DNA from: Uloborus plumipes
Lineage: Eukaryota; Arthropoda; Arachnida; Araneae; Uloboridae
Length of the DNA: 64,000 nucleotides
NCBI GenBank assembly: GCA_038373865.1
Contig: JAXGGA010001662.1
Span: forward strand, 62,001-126,000
Direction: 5' to 3'
Part shown: positions 23,401 through 38,400 of the stretch, piece after piece
Position numbering within the stretch: position 1 is the first letter of the stretch
Layout: each line of letters begins with the position of its first letter
Notes under the pieces: model-generated
What the model saw: only the letters and a program-made list of their open reading frames with translations
Database searches by the model: none
What the model was told of the DNA's origin: nothing
Position numbers and translations under genes: made by a program

Positions 23401-26400
23401 AAGTACTCACATTAAGAATAATTTTAGTAAAAAAAGCAAAAGAATCGACCAATTTTTCCGTCTTTTATAACCATTTGAAATTTTGGACCCTAAACTTCAG
23501 GCCAGGCTGCCTAGAGGTTGCGGCCACTTTTACATAGGCAGCCTTAGTGCACCACGTTCAGAAAAAAATTAGCTTCAATTTGATATATGAGTCATGAGTG
23601 TACGTTATGAGTGTAGAAATATTACATTCATGTGACCTGTTTAGGCCAGGCTGCCTATAGGTTTCGGGCACTTTTACATAGGCGGACATAGTGCATCACG
23701 TTCAGAAAAAAATCAGCTTTAATTTGACATATACGTGATGAGTGTACGCTATGAGTGTAGATAAACTGCGGTGGGATCTTAGACTATTATGCTAATGTTG
23801 CATGAATCCCCTAAAATAATGTGAAATGTGATAGAATCCTATGAGGTATTTGATAGGAATGACATTTACATTCTTTTGATCTAACTCAGCATTTGAATTT
23901 CACTTTAACCTTGTATTTTTAGGCTGAGAAGTGATTTATATCGTTGCAATTTACATTGGAAAGATGATAAAACACTTCTTATTGGATGGGCCAATACTGT
24001 TAAAGTGTGCCAAGTTGTGCCATCTGAGGGCCCTAGAGCATCTCTGACATCTTTGAAAGATCAGGCTGGTCCACCCCGCTTTTATGTTAAGATAAGTAAG
24101 GATATACAATTTTGTTATGAACACCATATTGTCACAAAAGCAACAGATGAAAGTCATATAGTGAAACAACTTTTACTTCTTTTTAGAAACCTTCCATTTT
24201 GAATGGCATCACAAACATAATATCATAGTTTACAGTTTTTACAGCTGTACCAAATAAGGATTTGAGGAGTCATTCATTTAAATTTTTTACGAACTTTTTT
24301 GTATTGATATTTTTTATTTACATAAATATTATATACTATGCAATCAATGTGATTTTGACTTCGATATTTTTAATATGTAGTTTGTTAATTTCAAATCTAG
24401 ATGTTTGTAAATTTCAAATGTTTACTTTGTTCTATCTGATATTTTGATGGATTTTTATCCAATTTTTATTTTAGCCTTGTCATTGTAACTAGATTATCTG
24501 AAATATGCGGGGTTTTAATGGTCCTAGACAAGTAGATAAATATTTTAACACAACTGATTCTGCAAAATAAATTAGTTTACATTGATAATTTTATTGATTA
24601 TTATTATTCATTTGTTGAAAATTTTTTCTTTCGTCAAGCGTGAAAATTTTTCACGCTTGATTCGAGGATTTTTTTTTTTTTTTCAAGGCTTTTAGCTGCT
24701 TTTAAGACTAATTTAAATCTATTTAGAAATTATGACTAAAAATGTGGAGGAAGTATACATGAAAAACAAATTTCTAGTAGTTAAAATAAACTGTTTTTTT
24801 TTTTTTTTTTTTTTTTCTGAAACATATAAGTGAAAAAAGAAAATGTTTTGAAAATATGCTAACATTGAACTTATGTGTCACTGAGAAGTGGATGCCGCAG
24901 CTGAGATTTCAGTCCCTTCAAATCTTGCAAATGTTTCAGTTATTTTGATGAATAAATGTGTATTCAATTCATGCTACCTTTGATCTGCTCATTTTATTTT
25001 CAAAATTTATTTTTTTCCTTTTACTGCTATTATTATGAACTCCTTTGCAGGTTCTGATTTTTTTTCCAGTAAATACCTTTATTATGCATTTTGAAGCAGT
25101 TTAATTAGCTCAATGCATTTAATAACATGCTGATGTTTATCTAATTGTGCTCCTTCTTATTACAATAACTTTTTATCCCCTTGGAATTTTGCAGTTTTTT
25201 TTTTTTTTTTCAAATCAAACAAGCATTTTCATGCCCGTTTCATTATATTTTTAGTGAGAAATATTATGTTTTTGCTCCAAATTTACTATTCAGATTATGT
25301 AACTTGAGCTCAAATCTTTAAGATTAAGTTCAACATTCATTGCATTACATGAAGGCTTTTATCTCTTTGTCCTATTATCCGTAGTATATCGTAAAAAATG
25401 AACACAAATGCAAATTTCACTGTTCTAAAAAGTACATTTTTATTTTTCTTGCAGCATCTATTTTCAACACTGATTTTTATATATGTGGTATTTCATCCCT
25501 TGGAGCTGCAATAGTTGTACTTACTGTAAAGAAAACAGAAGTATGAATTTTTATATTTTTAAATTTTTACAACATTTACTCAAATGTAGCTGTTCTGATT
25601 ATGGCATAACTAAATAATGTAATAGTTTTCAGCGTGTTTAATCCTTACAAAATGTTTTGCCTCATGACATTTTTTTATGTGTAGTTTCTGTATTGATTGA
25701 TATTTTTGTAAGAAAGTAGATCACAATTAGAAAAATAAAAACAGTGATTTTGCTGAACTATAATTATTTATCAAAGACAATACTGAAAGATTATAAAGTT
25801 TGATAATGCGTTACCTTCCCTACGAAAATAAATCAAGCTCCACAGAAGTAGAGGACATAGTAGAAGGCAGTTCTACACCTATACATGGTCAGAGCTGTTC
25901 TTCATTGCTTACCAAGAAAGTAAATTGAGAATTGCCTTTGTGCCCACTGTAAATGCGCATATTAAAAAATTCGACTTTATCAAGCATAAATTTCTAATGA
26001 AAATCACTCAATTTCGAAATTCTTTAGCATGTCCAGAAAATGAATGCTAGATAAAATAGGCAATTTTTCAAAGTATTTGTAAATTTTATCACCATTTGTA
26101 TCTTGCAAATTGTAACATTAAATTTGCTAATGTGAACCAAGAAAGAAATTACATTGAAATGAGCTGAAAACTCAATTTATTACCTGTGGAGTAAAGGTTG
26201 TTGAAAAAAAAGGAAGAAAGATTGCTGTTTTATTAAATTATATTAAATTTGTCCCTAAAATTTTGTATGTGTAATAGTATTTCTATGAGATTTTTTGTTT
26301 TCTTAGTATCTTATTGAGAAACTATGTGTTCTTCAGTTCTTTGTGTTTTGGCCAAAATTGCACTTCTACATGATACTTTGTATTTTAGGAGCCTGTAAGT

Positions 26401-29400
26401 ATAGGATCAAGACCTCAGTTGCGGGTCCTAGAATCTCACGGGGAAAGTTATACATCTATTCTCAGTGATACACTTGTATTGCGTGGCTACCAAGAATACA
26501 GATGTAATGATTATCATTTAGGTAGGCATTTCTTCAAAACATCTACTTATATTTCAAATCTGAGTATCTTTCTGTCTATCTATGTCCTGTTTCTTTCTCC
26601 TGAACGCCAATGAACTGAAAATCAAACCAGGTACCGATAGATATGTAATTTTTTAGGCTTTGTTAGTTTTAATTTACATAAAGTTTGATAGAGGGATTCG
26701 GAAGAAATGGAGAAAAATTTAAAGCTGCTCAAATTGCTCAAATTTAAAGCAATTTGTCCTAAATGATTAAATATGGATTCCATTGTTATAAAACGTTTTT
26801 GATATGCAACAGTAATAATAATGATAATGAGAATATTGAGTGAGAATGCAGGCTTAACCGAATCAAACATGAAACTCATTAGCGGGCTGCGTAAGTATTA
26901 TTTTTATCACAAGAAACTTGTAATTTTTGCTGTGCCCAGCAGTTTCACCCTCGTTAATAAGACAACAATCTGTTAAAAAAAGTACTTTAATTACATCAGT
27001 CTATAATATGTATATGATAAATATATAGTAAGAAATTACATAGGGAAACACAAAAATAAAAGACCCTGCAGACAAAAATTAGTAAGATGGTCGTATAAAA
27101 TATTCAAGTTTTGTTAATTTTTTGTTCAAAGGTAGCCCGTGAATGCCCAGCCACACAGCTTGTATTATTATTATTTGAGTTTTTATCATTCTCTACTAAA
27201 ACATTTAGATGTATTATTCATAAAGACAGTGTTTGAATTCCGTTCAAAATGTGGTCAATTTCTTGTCAAAGTGAATTATGTCTATATCTATCTATCATTT
27301 GAAGAATTTTTCGCCATGTTTAACAACTTTTTATTCAGTTTTCAAAAAATTTATTGAAACATATTTTCACACATATATGTATATGGTAACATTAAAATAA
27401 GTACACAGTGAGGTAATACAAATGCTAAACAGAGAAGTAAATAATCAAAGTGATGAAGCTAAACTTATCAACTATGGAAGGTTCTTTCATTGTTCATAAC
27501 CCCAAAAAAGCTACAAATTAAGAGATTGAGTGCTTAAATTCCTGATACATATCACACGTTGTCGCTTTAGACATAAGCATTAAATGCTGAACTTTTAGCT
27601 ATAAATGAGATCTTAAATCGAAAATCAAAAGCAGGGATTTTGTCTCTGTTATTAAGCCAAAAAGAAATCAATGGTAATTCTCCATAGCCTGCCACATGCA
27701 TAACCAGAATAAAAATCTTACTTTAAATTCCTGATGTGACAAGCCCAAATCATAGTCAACACAACCAAAATTCTTTTCAGGTCGAGTAAAATAAAAATAT
27801 AACCAAATAAATAAAAATCACAGTTAAAAGTCCATAATCCAAATAAAACGCAGTTCCAGTACTGTGTCAAGTCGCTCATACAATAAAAATTCTAATGATA
27901 CATCAGTGACCGCAACTCACATAACATGGTTTATCACGGTTATTTCAGAAGTCTGAACAGTTAAACAATTTCAGGTCAAGCAAAATTTTTTCTAAAGTCT
28001 ATAGTCAGCAAATATTCTTAACTAAATTCCTTTGAATTTATTGTCAAGAAGCTTATTTGTAAGCAATGAAATTTTGTAATTATAAACAGTGATTGTATTA
28101 CAAATTCTGTTGATCCTGACAGCTTCATAAACAATAATTAAAAAAAAAAAAAAACTTATGTCGGCAAGATGAGAAACCTTGCGGGCTATTAGCTTTAGTG
28201 TGTTAAAAAATTGTGATAAGAATTTTTTACTTATATCTAAAAAATTCAAAAGAAATTATACAAGACAGATGGTTATTGTATCTGCAATAGAGATGTACAG
28301 AAGAGGAATTTTCAAGAGAAAATTTCCATTCATAGTATAAAAGAAAAAGGTTTGTTAATGTAGAGCTAATATCCCCCCCCCCCCAGCAAATACCATTTAT
28401 TTTTTGAAGACATGAATTGCCATTTTTGCAAAAGTGATTGAAAATACAAAATTTAAATAGATTTAGGAATGTTTTCTTTTTTAAAATTCAGGGGGGGGGG
28501 GGAGAATATAGTTTATTATGAAGATTCTTACACTGTTTTGGTAGCAGAAAACACAGATGAAACAAAAACTTATAGGTGTATTAGTCACACTTATTAGTTT
28601 TTGTTTTATCAATAATTTTATTTGAAGGGGTGAGGTGAAAAGGCTGTAACAAATTGTTTGACTTCATGTTAATTCATTTTTCTTGCAGAAAGCTTATCTG
28701 AAGAAGGACTATATTTCATTCTAAGTTTGAAAGATTTTGTAGTTGCCAAACCTAGGAATGATGATGATCATATAGCGTGGTTATTGGAGCATGGTCATTT
28801 TAAAGTAATGTCTTATTTTTGACTCATTTAACTTTTTTTTTCTAAAGTTTTAACTCCACATGTCATAGTAATTCATATTAGTAAGTACTGTGCTTTACTA
28901 ATTAAGATTTAAAACTTTTATCTTTTTATGCCTATTTATGTTTCATAAAGTTCTCTTGGATATATTGGCCAGGGTGCCAACAAATGGTAGAACACCTAAT
29001 GGTTGGCATAGGTTAACAAGCAAGCAAGCTATCTCTGTTTTTAGCCTACTTTCCCGTTGAAAATAAAAGAAAGATGAAAAAAGTATTAAGAGTGGCTTAA
29101 TGCATCTAAAAAATATTGCCAAGTCAAAATATCGCCAAGTTAAAAAAATATCTCGAAGTCCGAAAAAAAAAGCCAAAAAGAAATAAAAAGGTAAAATGAA
29201 TATCGAAAAATTAAAAATTTGAAAGTAGGGTATTGAGATGGGGAATTTGTGTGTCAATCTGTCTGTCCCCCCCCCCCCCTAATAACTTTTGAATGAACAT
29301 TTCGATTTTGACAAACTTTTTTTTGTTGGAAAGATCTCGGCGAGTACAGCTCATTCCCATATTTGATTTTTCGATTCGAACAATTTTTGGTTCAACTTTG

Positions 29401-32400
29401 AACCGTTCAAACAACCTGTCCCGCGATACTAACTTTTGAGTGAACAGTCCAATTTTGGCAAACTTTTTTTTGTTGGAAAGATCTCGGCGAGTACAGCTCA
29501 TTCCCATATTTGATTTTTCAATTTGAACAATTTTTAGTTCAACTTTGAACAGTTCAAACAACCTGTCCCGCGATGCTTACTTTTGAGTTAACAGTCCGAT
29601 TTGAACAAACTTTTTTTTGTTCGAAAGATCTTATCAAGGATACTTCATTCCCGTATTTACATTTCCGATTTGAACAGTTTTTTGTTCAACATTGAACCGC
29701 TCAAGCAAAATGTCACCCCTAATAACTTTTGAGTGAACAGTCCGATTTAAATAAACTTTTTTTTTGTTCCAAGGATCTCAGCAAGGATACTTCATTACCA
29801 TATTTAAATTTTCAATTTGAACTTTTTTTCGTTCAACATTGAACCGTTCAAGCAACCTTTCCCCACCTAATAACCTTTGAGTGAACCGTTCGAATGGAAT
29901 AAACTTTTTTTTGTTTGAAAGATCTCGGAGAGGCTCATTCCCATACTTCGCTTTTTGATTTGAACCATTTTTTCGTTCAATATTGTACCGTTCAGAAAAA
30001 AAATTTAACATTAGCGCCTACGGGGTATTTAAGTTGAATGTTGATTATGAAATTAAAGTCGGATTTCAAACAAACTAACTTTGTAAGAAAATGGTTTTGA
30101 TAAGCAATGTTTGTAAAGTACTTTTCTGAATAATCTTCTGTGAGGACTCTGATTCATTTTATTCTCTATTTATATTTAACAACTGGCAACGGATTAAAAA
30201 TGAAGTTCGAGACATTTTAATAACGGACGAGTTTTTTTTTTCTTTGTTTGATAAAATGTGTTTTGATGCTCTTTGTACTTTTATTTATTTATTTTTTTTT
30301 CTTTTGAAAACGATTGAGGATTTTTTCTACGGAAGAACTGTAACAGTTACATTCTTTAAAAGGTGCAACAAAACTTTATTTATTCGTTTATTTACTTTTT
30401 ACGTGTCTATTTCATCTGATGAGAGGGGTATATTTTGCTTTTAGAAATCAGTTTTAGTTCTAAAAAGGTATGTTTGACATGATTTTCAGTCTCAGATAAT
30501 CAAGAGAATAATGATCAGATGCTAGAATGCTAATGTCGATGTACTGGAAAGTAGGCTCGTTTAGTTCTTGACAGAACTTTTTGTTTATAAATCGGACTTA
30601 ACTGGTACTTAGTGCAACTGAATTTAAATGCTCATTGTTAAAAGGAATTTTTTTCCGAAACAAACGGCTTCTCTTTTTTTATTTAGCTATCTCTATGTAG
30701 TATGAAATGAAGTCTCAAAAAGTCTCTGTGTGTTTGAACGTGCTAAACTCAAAAACAACCGGCGGATTTTACTTAAGGTTTCAGCGTTTATACCTTTTCG
30801 CTAAAGAAAACTTTGGGCACCAGTTTGAAAAAACTTCAATAAGCAGTTCTTTTTTCACTCCAATTTAATACAACATAAATGGCCAAACATTAGGGTTAAA
30901 AATTGCTTGCTCATATTAATGTTGTATGTTGTTGGAAACGGCAAATTTCTCTATGTTCTATGCAATTTGTTTTATTTTTCAATCTTAACTACATCACTAG
31001 CTATTTGCACTTAAAACTTACTTTTATCAACGCTTTGTCAAGGCTTAAGCCAAGGCATCCTCCTAGAGAGTATGTCTGTTGTAACACTTCAGTTTAAAAT
31101 ATGGAACATTCATAGCTCTCTTGTCAAAGTTACAAAATTTGCATCTAAGTTTGTAAGGGTTATACTGGAAAAGTTTCGATCATTTTTGTATTTTAATTAA
31201 ATACATAGAGATGTCTATGGTGTCATAAAATAAAGGAATATAAAAAATCTGTAATAAATAATAAGTATTACTCATTATGTGTTAGCATGTGGGAAAAAAC
31301 AAATAATATTGACAAAATTAATTTGTTAGCAGCAAAAGCTCCATTTCTTAGTGCCACTCTCCCCCTTTAGACGACCCTGACAGTAGTTTCACTGTGAGAT
31401 TGGTTAATTAAAATAAATTAATTGCAATGGTAAAAGGCGTGCTTTCTTAATGTTATATTCATTATGAAACATCCTGTACCTTCAACCAGACTGACTATGT
31501 TATACCCAGGGTAAGTTTGCCCACTTTTTAAATGTTAATTTGTATCATTTCTAAAGCTGAGCAGCACAGGTGAGGGACAAAACATTTGAAGAGTGGGGAA
31601 ATTCATCCCAGGTACAGCAAAGCCTCCCTGGTTGATGATACATTATATTTTTTACTTTGATTAGTTTTGCTCTTAATTGCATTTTGACAGAATATTTATT
31701 GCTGGATAAAAATGATTTTTCCTTTCTTTGGTAGGAGGCTTTGAAAGCTGTTAGTGAAAGCAAAAATTTGAGAAAGTATACACTTTTGGTATGTATTCAG
31801 TTATATAGTTTTTTCTTTGAATATTAAATGTTAATATGTTTTTCACTAATAATTAACTAGCATTTTTCAAATCACCATTAAAATTTTAACTTCCTTCTCT
31901 CAGATTGAAAGTTTTGGACGGGACTGTTTTATCACAAAATATTTGACAAAACAAAATTAATTTGGTTTCGCATAAATGTGGTATTTGATGATTTAAGATA
32001 CTGTTAATTCATATTCAAATTTTTATATATTATAGCCGTTAAGGCGATTCACGCTATCCACCCCTGACGTGTACTTCCATGTTTTCGGCATAATTCACTA
32101 GTAGAACCATTTCATTTCCAGCAATGTATTTCAGGGACTTCCCAGGCCAGCGGCCTCTTGAGCCGATCCAATCAACCTTAGAGAAGACATGCAACACCCC
32201 TTTTTCAAGTTTAATGGGTTCGATGATTAGTTCACTCTTGTTTGGGAGCAGTAAGGATGACAGTTATAGATAGATAGATAGATAGATACCCTCAACTTTC
32301 AAAACTATAAGATAAGAATCATAAAGCAAAGGTGCATATAGAATGCCCTAAAGACCCATCCTCTTCTACAGGCTCCTTCTTATCCTTTTGTATTCTTTGT

Positions 32401-35400
32401 AGTTTTTGAATTTTAACAAAATCTAAAGAGGTCTAAATTTAAATTAAAATTTCTGTGAAAAAACAAGTCTTGAGAAAGGAGTTAAAATTTCCATGAGCCA
32501 TTCACAAGTGCTAAAATTTGAAAATTAAAGGGGAAATCATGTACCTTAATGCATTTATAATAAAATATTTTGCATGTTGCACTATCTTTTCTTTTTTGTG
32601 GTAACAAAATAATCACAAGGTATTACATATATTGGATATCTTGCAATTTATGCAAATTTTGGAATGTTTGCCAATGGTTCTAATTAAATTAGCACACAAA
32701 CGAATCCCAGAGAGTAACAAAGATCAGTTTTCAGTGACAGTCCTTTAAAATTTTAAACATGTTAATAATTTTTTTGACCATTTTATGGAGCATATACTTG
32801 AGAAAATAAGGTGAAGTTTCATAATGGAAACATCCCCTTATTTCGGAATTTCAGCTACGCTAAAAAGAATGAAATAAAAATATTTTCGAAAAAAAAAATG
32901 GAAGTAACTTCAGAACTTCAATTAGAAATTGCTCTTTTAAATAAATAATAATTTTATTCTTTGAACACCATCGGTACTACTGTAAACATAAGTTTTGAAG
33001 TTATTGCAAAAATGGTGGTAAAATGATATTTAACTGCATTTTTCAGACATTTTCAAAAAAAAAAAAAAAAAACATTGAAAGTTAAGAACAGAATATTTGT
33101 ACCATTACACAAATATGTGGTTATTAATGTGATGTATGTAAATGCTATTAAAGAACCAGAATTAACTAAAATTTATATTTATAGTTGAATTATTTTTACA
33201 TATGATTATATATATTGTTTTTGCACCATATTCAAAACTTATGTTTAAAAGTTATATGAATGGTGTTCAAAGAGTAAAATTATTGTTTACTTTTTTGAGC
33301 AATTTCCAAATTAAGTTCTGAAGTCAGTTCTATTTATTTCCAAATATATTTTCATTTATAAAAGAATATTCAGAGATAAAGAGATGCCTCAAAAAGGCAT
33401 CATAAGTATATTTTTAATTAGTGTTTTTCTTTTCTTTTTCAAGGATGTTGGCAACATATACTTGAATCATTTATTTGAGTTGAGACAGTACAGTGAGGCT
33501 GCTGAGTTATGTGGAACAATATTTGAAAAAAACAAAGATGTTTGGGAAACAGGTGTATATCGTTTTGCTGAATTAGGACAGCTAAGAGTGATTGCACCGT
33601 TCATTCCCACTGATGACCTGGTTTTAGTTCCTGCAATCTATGAGATGATTTTAAATGAATTTTTACAGTATGATCAAAAAGTAAGACGTTTTGCTCTAAG
33701 TTAATTGTTTAATTGTAGATAGAGTGAGTGGGTCAGCTCTTGTAAATGTATTTTAAAATCAATGCAAGTTGTGTCTAAAAAGTTCGGTGAATGGTATAAT
33801 AAAAGCATAAAATCAGGATATTAGTTGTAATTTACCTTTATTGACCTTCAAAATACTCTCCAGCTGACACATCTTGTGACAACTTTCGCATAATACTTGA
33901 AAACTGTTGGAGAATTCTTGATGTAGAATCATTCTCTGAGTAGCTGTTACATTCTTCTGAACCTCCTCGATGTGAACAGATCTTGCGTTTACCCAATTCT
34001 ATATGAACGATGGTCCCTATTAAGTCTTTGCTAATGCCTTTCTGGTGTCCAGCTTTGGATGGCCGGCCTGAACGTGACTCATTGTCCATGTCCACAGGTT
34101 CCTTACCAGTTCGACAGCGTAGAAACCAATCATACACACATTTCCTACTCACAGCCTCCTTCTCTTGCACCTGCACTAACATTTCATGGAGTTCTGTTAC
34201 TGTTTCAGTCTTTCAATACAACAGAACTTAATGCTGTGTCGTTGCTCCATGATGCATACTACTTGGATCACTCTATTAGACTGAATGCAATAAGCACTGC
34301 GCTAGAAGCATTGTGCTAATACAGGCATAGATCAGGTTCAAACATGTCTGTGTGTGTCTACACAGGCACACATGCTTCTATCAAACTTTGAATACCCACT
34401 TATGATACCTTCACCGAACTTTTTAGACACCTTGTATATGCAGCATGTATGTAAAGTTATATATCTGTTATTGAATACTTATCTTTAATTAGTACTTCCA
34501 TAAGCATATTTATTTCTTATTTTTACAACTACTTATGGAATACTAATTTATGACTTTGTTCTTTTCTTCCTGTATTCTTCATCTCTTTTTAGTAGAGAAG
34601 TTACTATACATGTTCTGTTGACTACAAGTGCTGATCAAGTATTCAGTGACACTATACGGGGTTCAAAATTACTGCTGGTCCACTGGTCCCAAACTAGTGA
34701 AACTCGCCTCGGACCACCAGAAAAAAATAATCAGTGGTCCGTGAAACCACCAGCCGCTGAAAATCATCTATTGCATTCTCTGCACGATACCATGCACCTC
34801 AGTTGAAGCTGAGAGAGGCTTCAGATTTTTAGGAAAAGTTAAAAGTAACTGGAGAAACAAGCTAAGTTTCTAAGCTTTAAGTGACTTAATGAGAATCTAT
34901 TTAGATACTGCAAAGATTGAGAGCTTTGATCCCTTGCCTGCAGTATCCCTTTGGCTCCAATCAGGACTAAGGTCTAGAAAGATTTCTATGCATCCATGTT
35001 GTAGCAAAAAAATGTGAACTTTAATGGTAAAAGCAAAAATATTAATTCTAAAAAGTTATTTTCTCCTGCTGACTCCACAATATGACTAGCCTGGATATCT
35101 TACCTCTGTTCTTCTTCTTCTTCTTCTTCTTACTTATCTCAGGTTGTCTAGCTGGGCTAGACAACCCCCATAAAACCAAAAATTTCTAAAACATACCTCT
35201 GTTCTGAAACTTAAATGAGAATACATGCTTGTATTTCTAAAACTGAATAGCAAAAGCAAGTTTTGAAACATGCTTTCCGATCTATTTCAAGTTTTTTTTT
35301 TTTTCCCTCAAGAATTATTTTAAAAAATTTAGTTATTTAATTAATATCTATGAAATTTAAAATTAATTTTCTGATTTAAATCTCAATTGTATTATGTACA

Positions 35401-38400
35401 AAATTATGTTGTTTTTTAGTATATTTTTTTAAAAACAGCAGTTTTTTCTACTTTTTGCCAGTTTTTCCCCACTTTTTGCCACTGTTCCAGCAAAAATACC
35501 ATTTTCCCGCCAAATGCCCAACTTTAATTTGAATTATGAAAGAGTTGAAATCTATATATTTTCTTATCTAATGATTCAATCGGGTTGCCTGCATAACTTT
35601 GAGCTGCAAAAAACATCCATGCAACTGTTGCCTGAAATATTTTATTACTAATGCTTATCATTGTTACTGTGTTATTACTATCATTTTTCTTTCTTTTTTT
35701 TCAGTAAAAGGGAAATTATAAACATTTCATTTGATTTTTGTTCCTTGTCTGCATTATTTAAATGAAATATGAAATTACTTATTCCTTCATGAAATTTTTA
35801 CAAAGCTAATCATGGGTAATTTCTTTTATTTATAATGTAGGGTTTCCTGAATTTAGTACGTTCTTGGCCAAGTCATGTTTATGATGTTCCAACCATAATT
35901 ACCGTTGTTTTAGAGCAACTTGCTTTGTTTCCAGACTCTAAACTATTATTGGAGAGCCTTAGTGAATTATATATTTATGATAAAAAGTTTGACAAGGCCT
36001 TCAATGTCCTTATAGAGTAAGTACATTTCCCTGATGATATGCTGAACATTAGGGTGGAGCGAAAAAAATGAATTTTTGATTTTCGTAAACGGGTACCATT
36101 CATTTACTGTGAATAAGAATAAGTATCAATTCTGTAAAATATCTCACTTTTGCGACGTCATCTTTAGTCTGCGCATTTGGCCTAAAGTTTTGAAATTTTT
36201 AATTTTTTTCAGATTTTTGAATTTTTAAAAAAAATATTGCAAATGATAAAACTATTGACGGGTGGTTATTAAATGGAAGAAAAAGGTTTGAAATATACAA
36301 GGAATTTTTTAAAACCATTTTAGATTATGATTTCAGTTCGTGCCTTGCGCTCAAAGTTCATCAAATTTCCCAAAATTTCTGATATTTTCAACATATTTTA
36401 ACTCAGTATTTCCTCTCAATATTTACTTAAAGTGTCTTCAAACCTGTTTTTATTCATTTCGTTATTACTTTGAACCCTGCAGCTTTTTGCTAGCTCATGT
36501 GGAACTACCCAGGACTCACCACGAGGAGGTGACCACACTTCTAGTCCTACACGTGAACCCTTCCTTCCAACCAATGCGAGCACGTATTTACATTTCTTGG
36601 ATATGTCTTTCACAGTTAAATTGTTCCTTTGTGTCATAAATTGATCAAATATTTCTGTCAGATATCCTCGTTTTTGCTAAACTTTTTCTTTTCCTACGAT
36701 TACATACCAATTTCAAAGAGTTTGTGACCTGTTTGACAGCTCTTTCATCTGATTGAGTCTTGAATGGCAGTTTAAAAAGAGCGCATTCAGAAATCATATT
36801 TAAATTCTCAGCTTCCATAATCGTTGTAAATATTGTGTTGTTAAATTACCTCTAAAAAGCGGCTTTGTAATTTCCACATCATGACAAAAAATCATATCGA
36901 TGTATACTGACTTTTGATTTATGTATGTAATGTATGAAAATAGATTTTATCTTTTTTTGGGATCTGAAGCGTTCTCACTTGTTTGCTTGTTTGTTTTCTA
37001 GATTGAGCGTTGATAATACGATTTAAAACACGTTTCTTTATATGCTCCTTTTTATGAACTAACTAGATTATTTCCCGGCGTTGCTCGGGTACTTATTGCA
37101 ACATTGTTCTGAAAAATATTTGAATTAATTCTATCCACATGGGAATATAAAAACTTATTTCATGCTAAAATGAAATAGTTGAGCCTTAAATTGATAATTC
37201 ATTGTTAATCGTAATCTTTGTTGGAAAATACTCCTATTTAAATGTGTTACATTTTATCAATTACTATTCTTAAAGTCTTATCTCTATTACTCTATCTATT
37301 CAAGATTGAAAAAAAATGGCCATTTTGAGATAAAAGATTTAAATTTTGAGCTTTTTGGATTTTTTTTTTAAATTTCAAAACCCCTGCCTATGTGAATATA
37401 TAGATATCGATAACACCATATTTCTTGGGTGCAAAGTATACATTGTTTTGAATAGATGTGAATACAATTACCTGCTTTTTCCCGGAGAGATACTCTTTAT
37501 AATCTCACACAAATTCATAGCTAAATTAGTAACGTCTGCACTGCATCCTAAAAGAGCAAGGACACTTTTACCACGAAAGTTATAAACTCTTTTAAAAATT
37601 ATAGTCTTATGTTTTATATTTTTTGGATATTTTTCCAGTCTAAACTACCTTGCTCATCTCATGAAGTTACTGTTGCTGAGTACTTGAATCATTTTTATTG
37701 TCAAAATCAATCTGATAAATGACACATTCTATAGGTTCATATTGAATTGATTTGAAAGTATAACATGTTGTTAAGCTTCGTCCAACAGGCCCAAAAATCA
37801 CTTTGGTCCACTGGTAGGTCCATCTATCTTTTGCAAAAAATGCAGCAAATTAAGTTCATTCAAATGTAATTGGCAAATGTCCCATTACAGAGGTCTACCA
37901 AGTTTTTCTTCCAGTTTCCGTATTACACCTTTGAATTTGCCTGTCTTTGTAGTGCATCCATCAGAACCAATGCAAACAGTTTCCTGCTCAAAGAAACAAT
38001 TTATTGTTCCTGACTTGTCTAAGAAATGTAAATGTGTGCTCTCATTGATTGAAAGCAAGGGGAGTGCGCGTGGCACCCGAAGTGAGGCCACTTCCTCGTG
38101 GTGAGTCCTGTGTAATTTCAATGAGTAAGCAAAGAGTTGAGTAGTTCAGAGAAACAACAAAATGATTAAGAAAATGTTTTGAAGGCACTTTAAGTAAATA
38201 TTGAGAGGAAATATTAAATTATAAAATTTCTGCTCAATATTAAAAATATCGGACATTTTTGAAAATTTGATGAACTTTGAGCCTAATGCGCAGACTGAAA
38301 TCATAATCTAAAATAGTTTTTAAAAATTTCTTGTATATTTCAAACCTTTTCTTCTGCACTAGGTGGCCAAAAGTATCCGGACACTTTCAAAAATTCACAT

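Noticed and set aside
26881..27140. Element with AGCGGGCTGC and GGTAGCCCG ends
   Set aside because: The ends pair over only 7-8 bases, no duplication is visible, and no second copy was found in the window.
29281..30010. CRISPR-like array
   Set aside because: The genome is eukaryotic, and the whole 147-bp unit is repeated with no short repeat/unique spacer alternation.
29211..30011. 116- and 77-codon - strand open frames with repeated ERFKVE and EKSNMGM motifs
   Set aside because: They are translations of the 147-bp minisatellite. Unit length is a multiple of three, which keeps frames open by chance.
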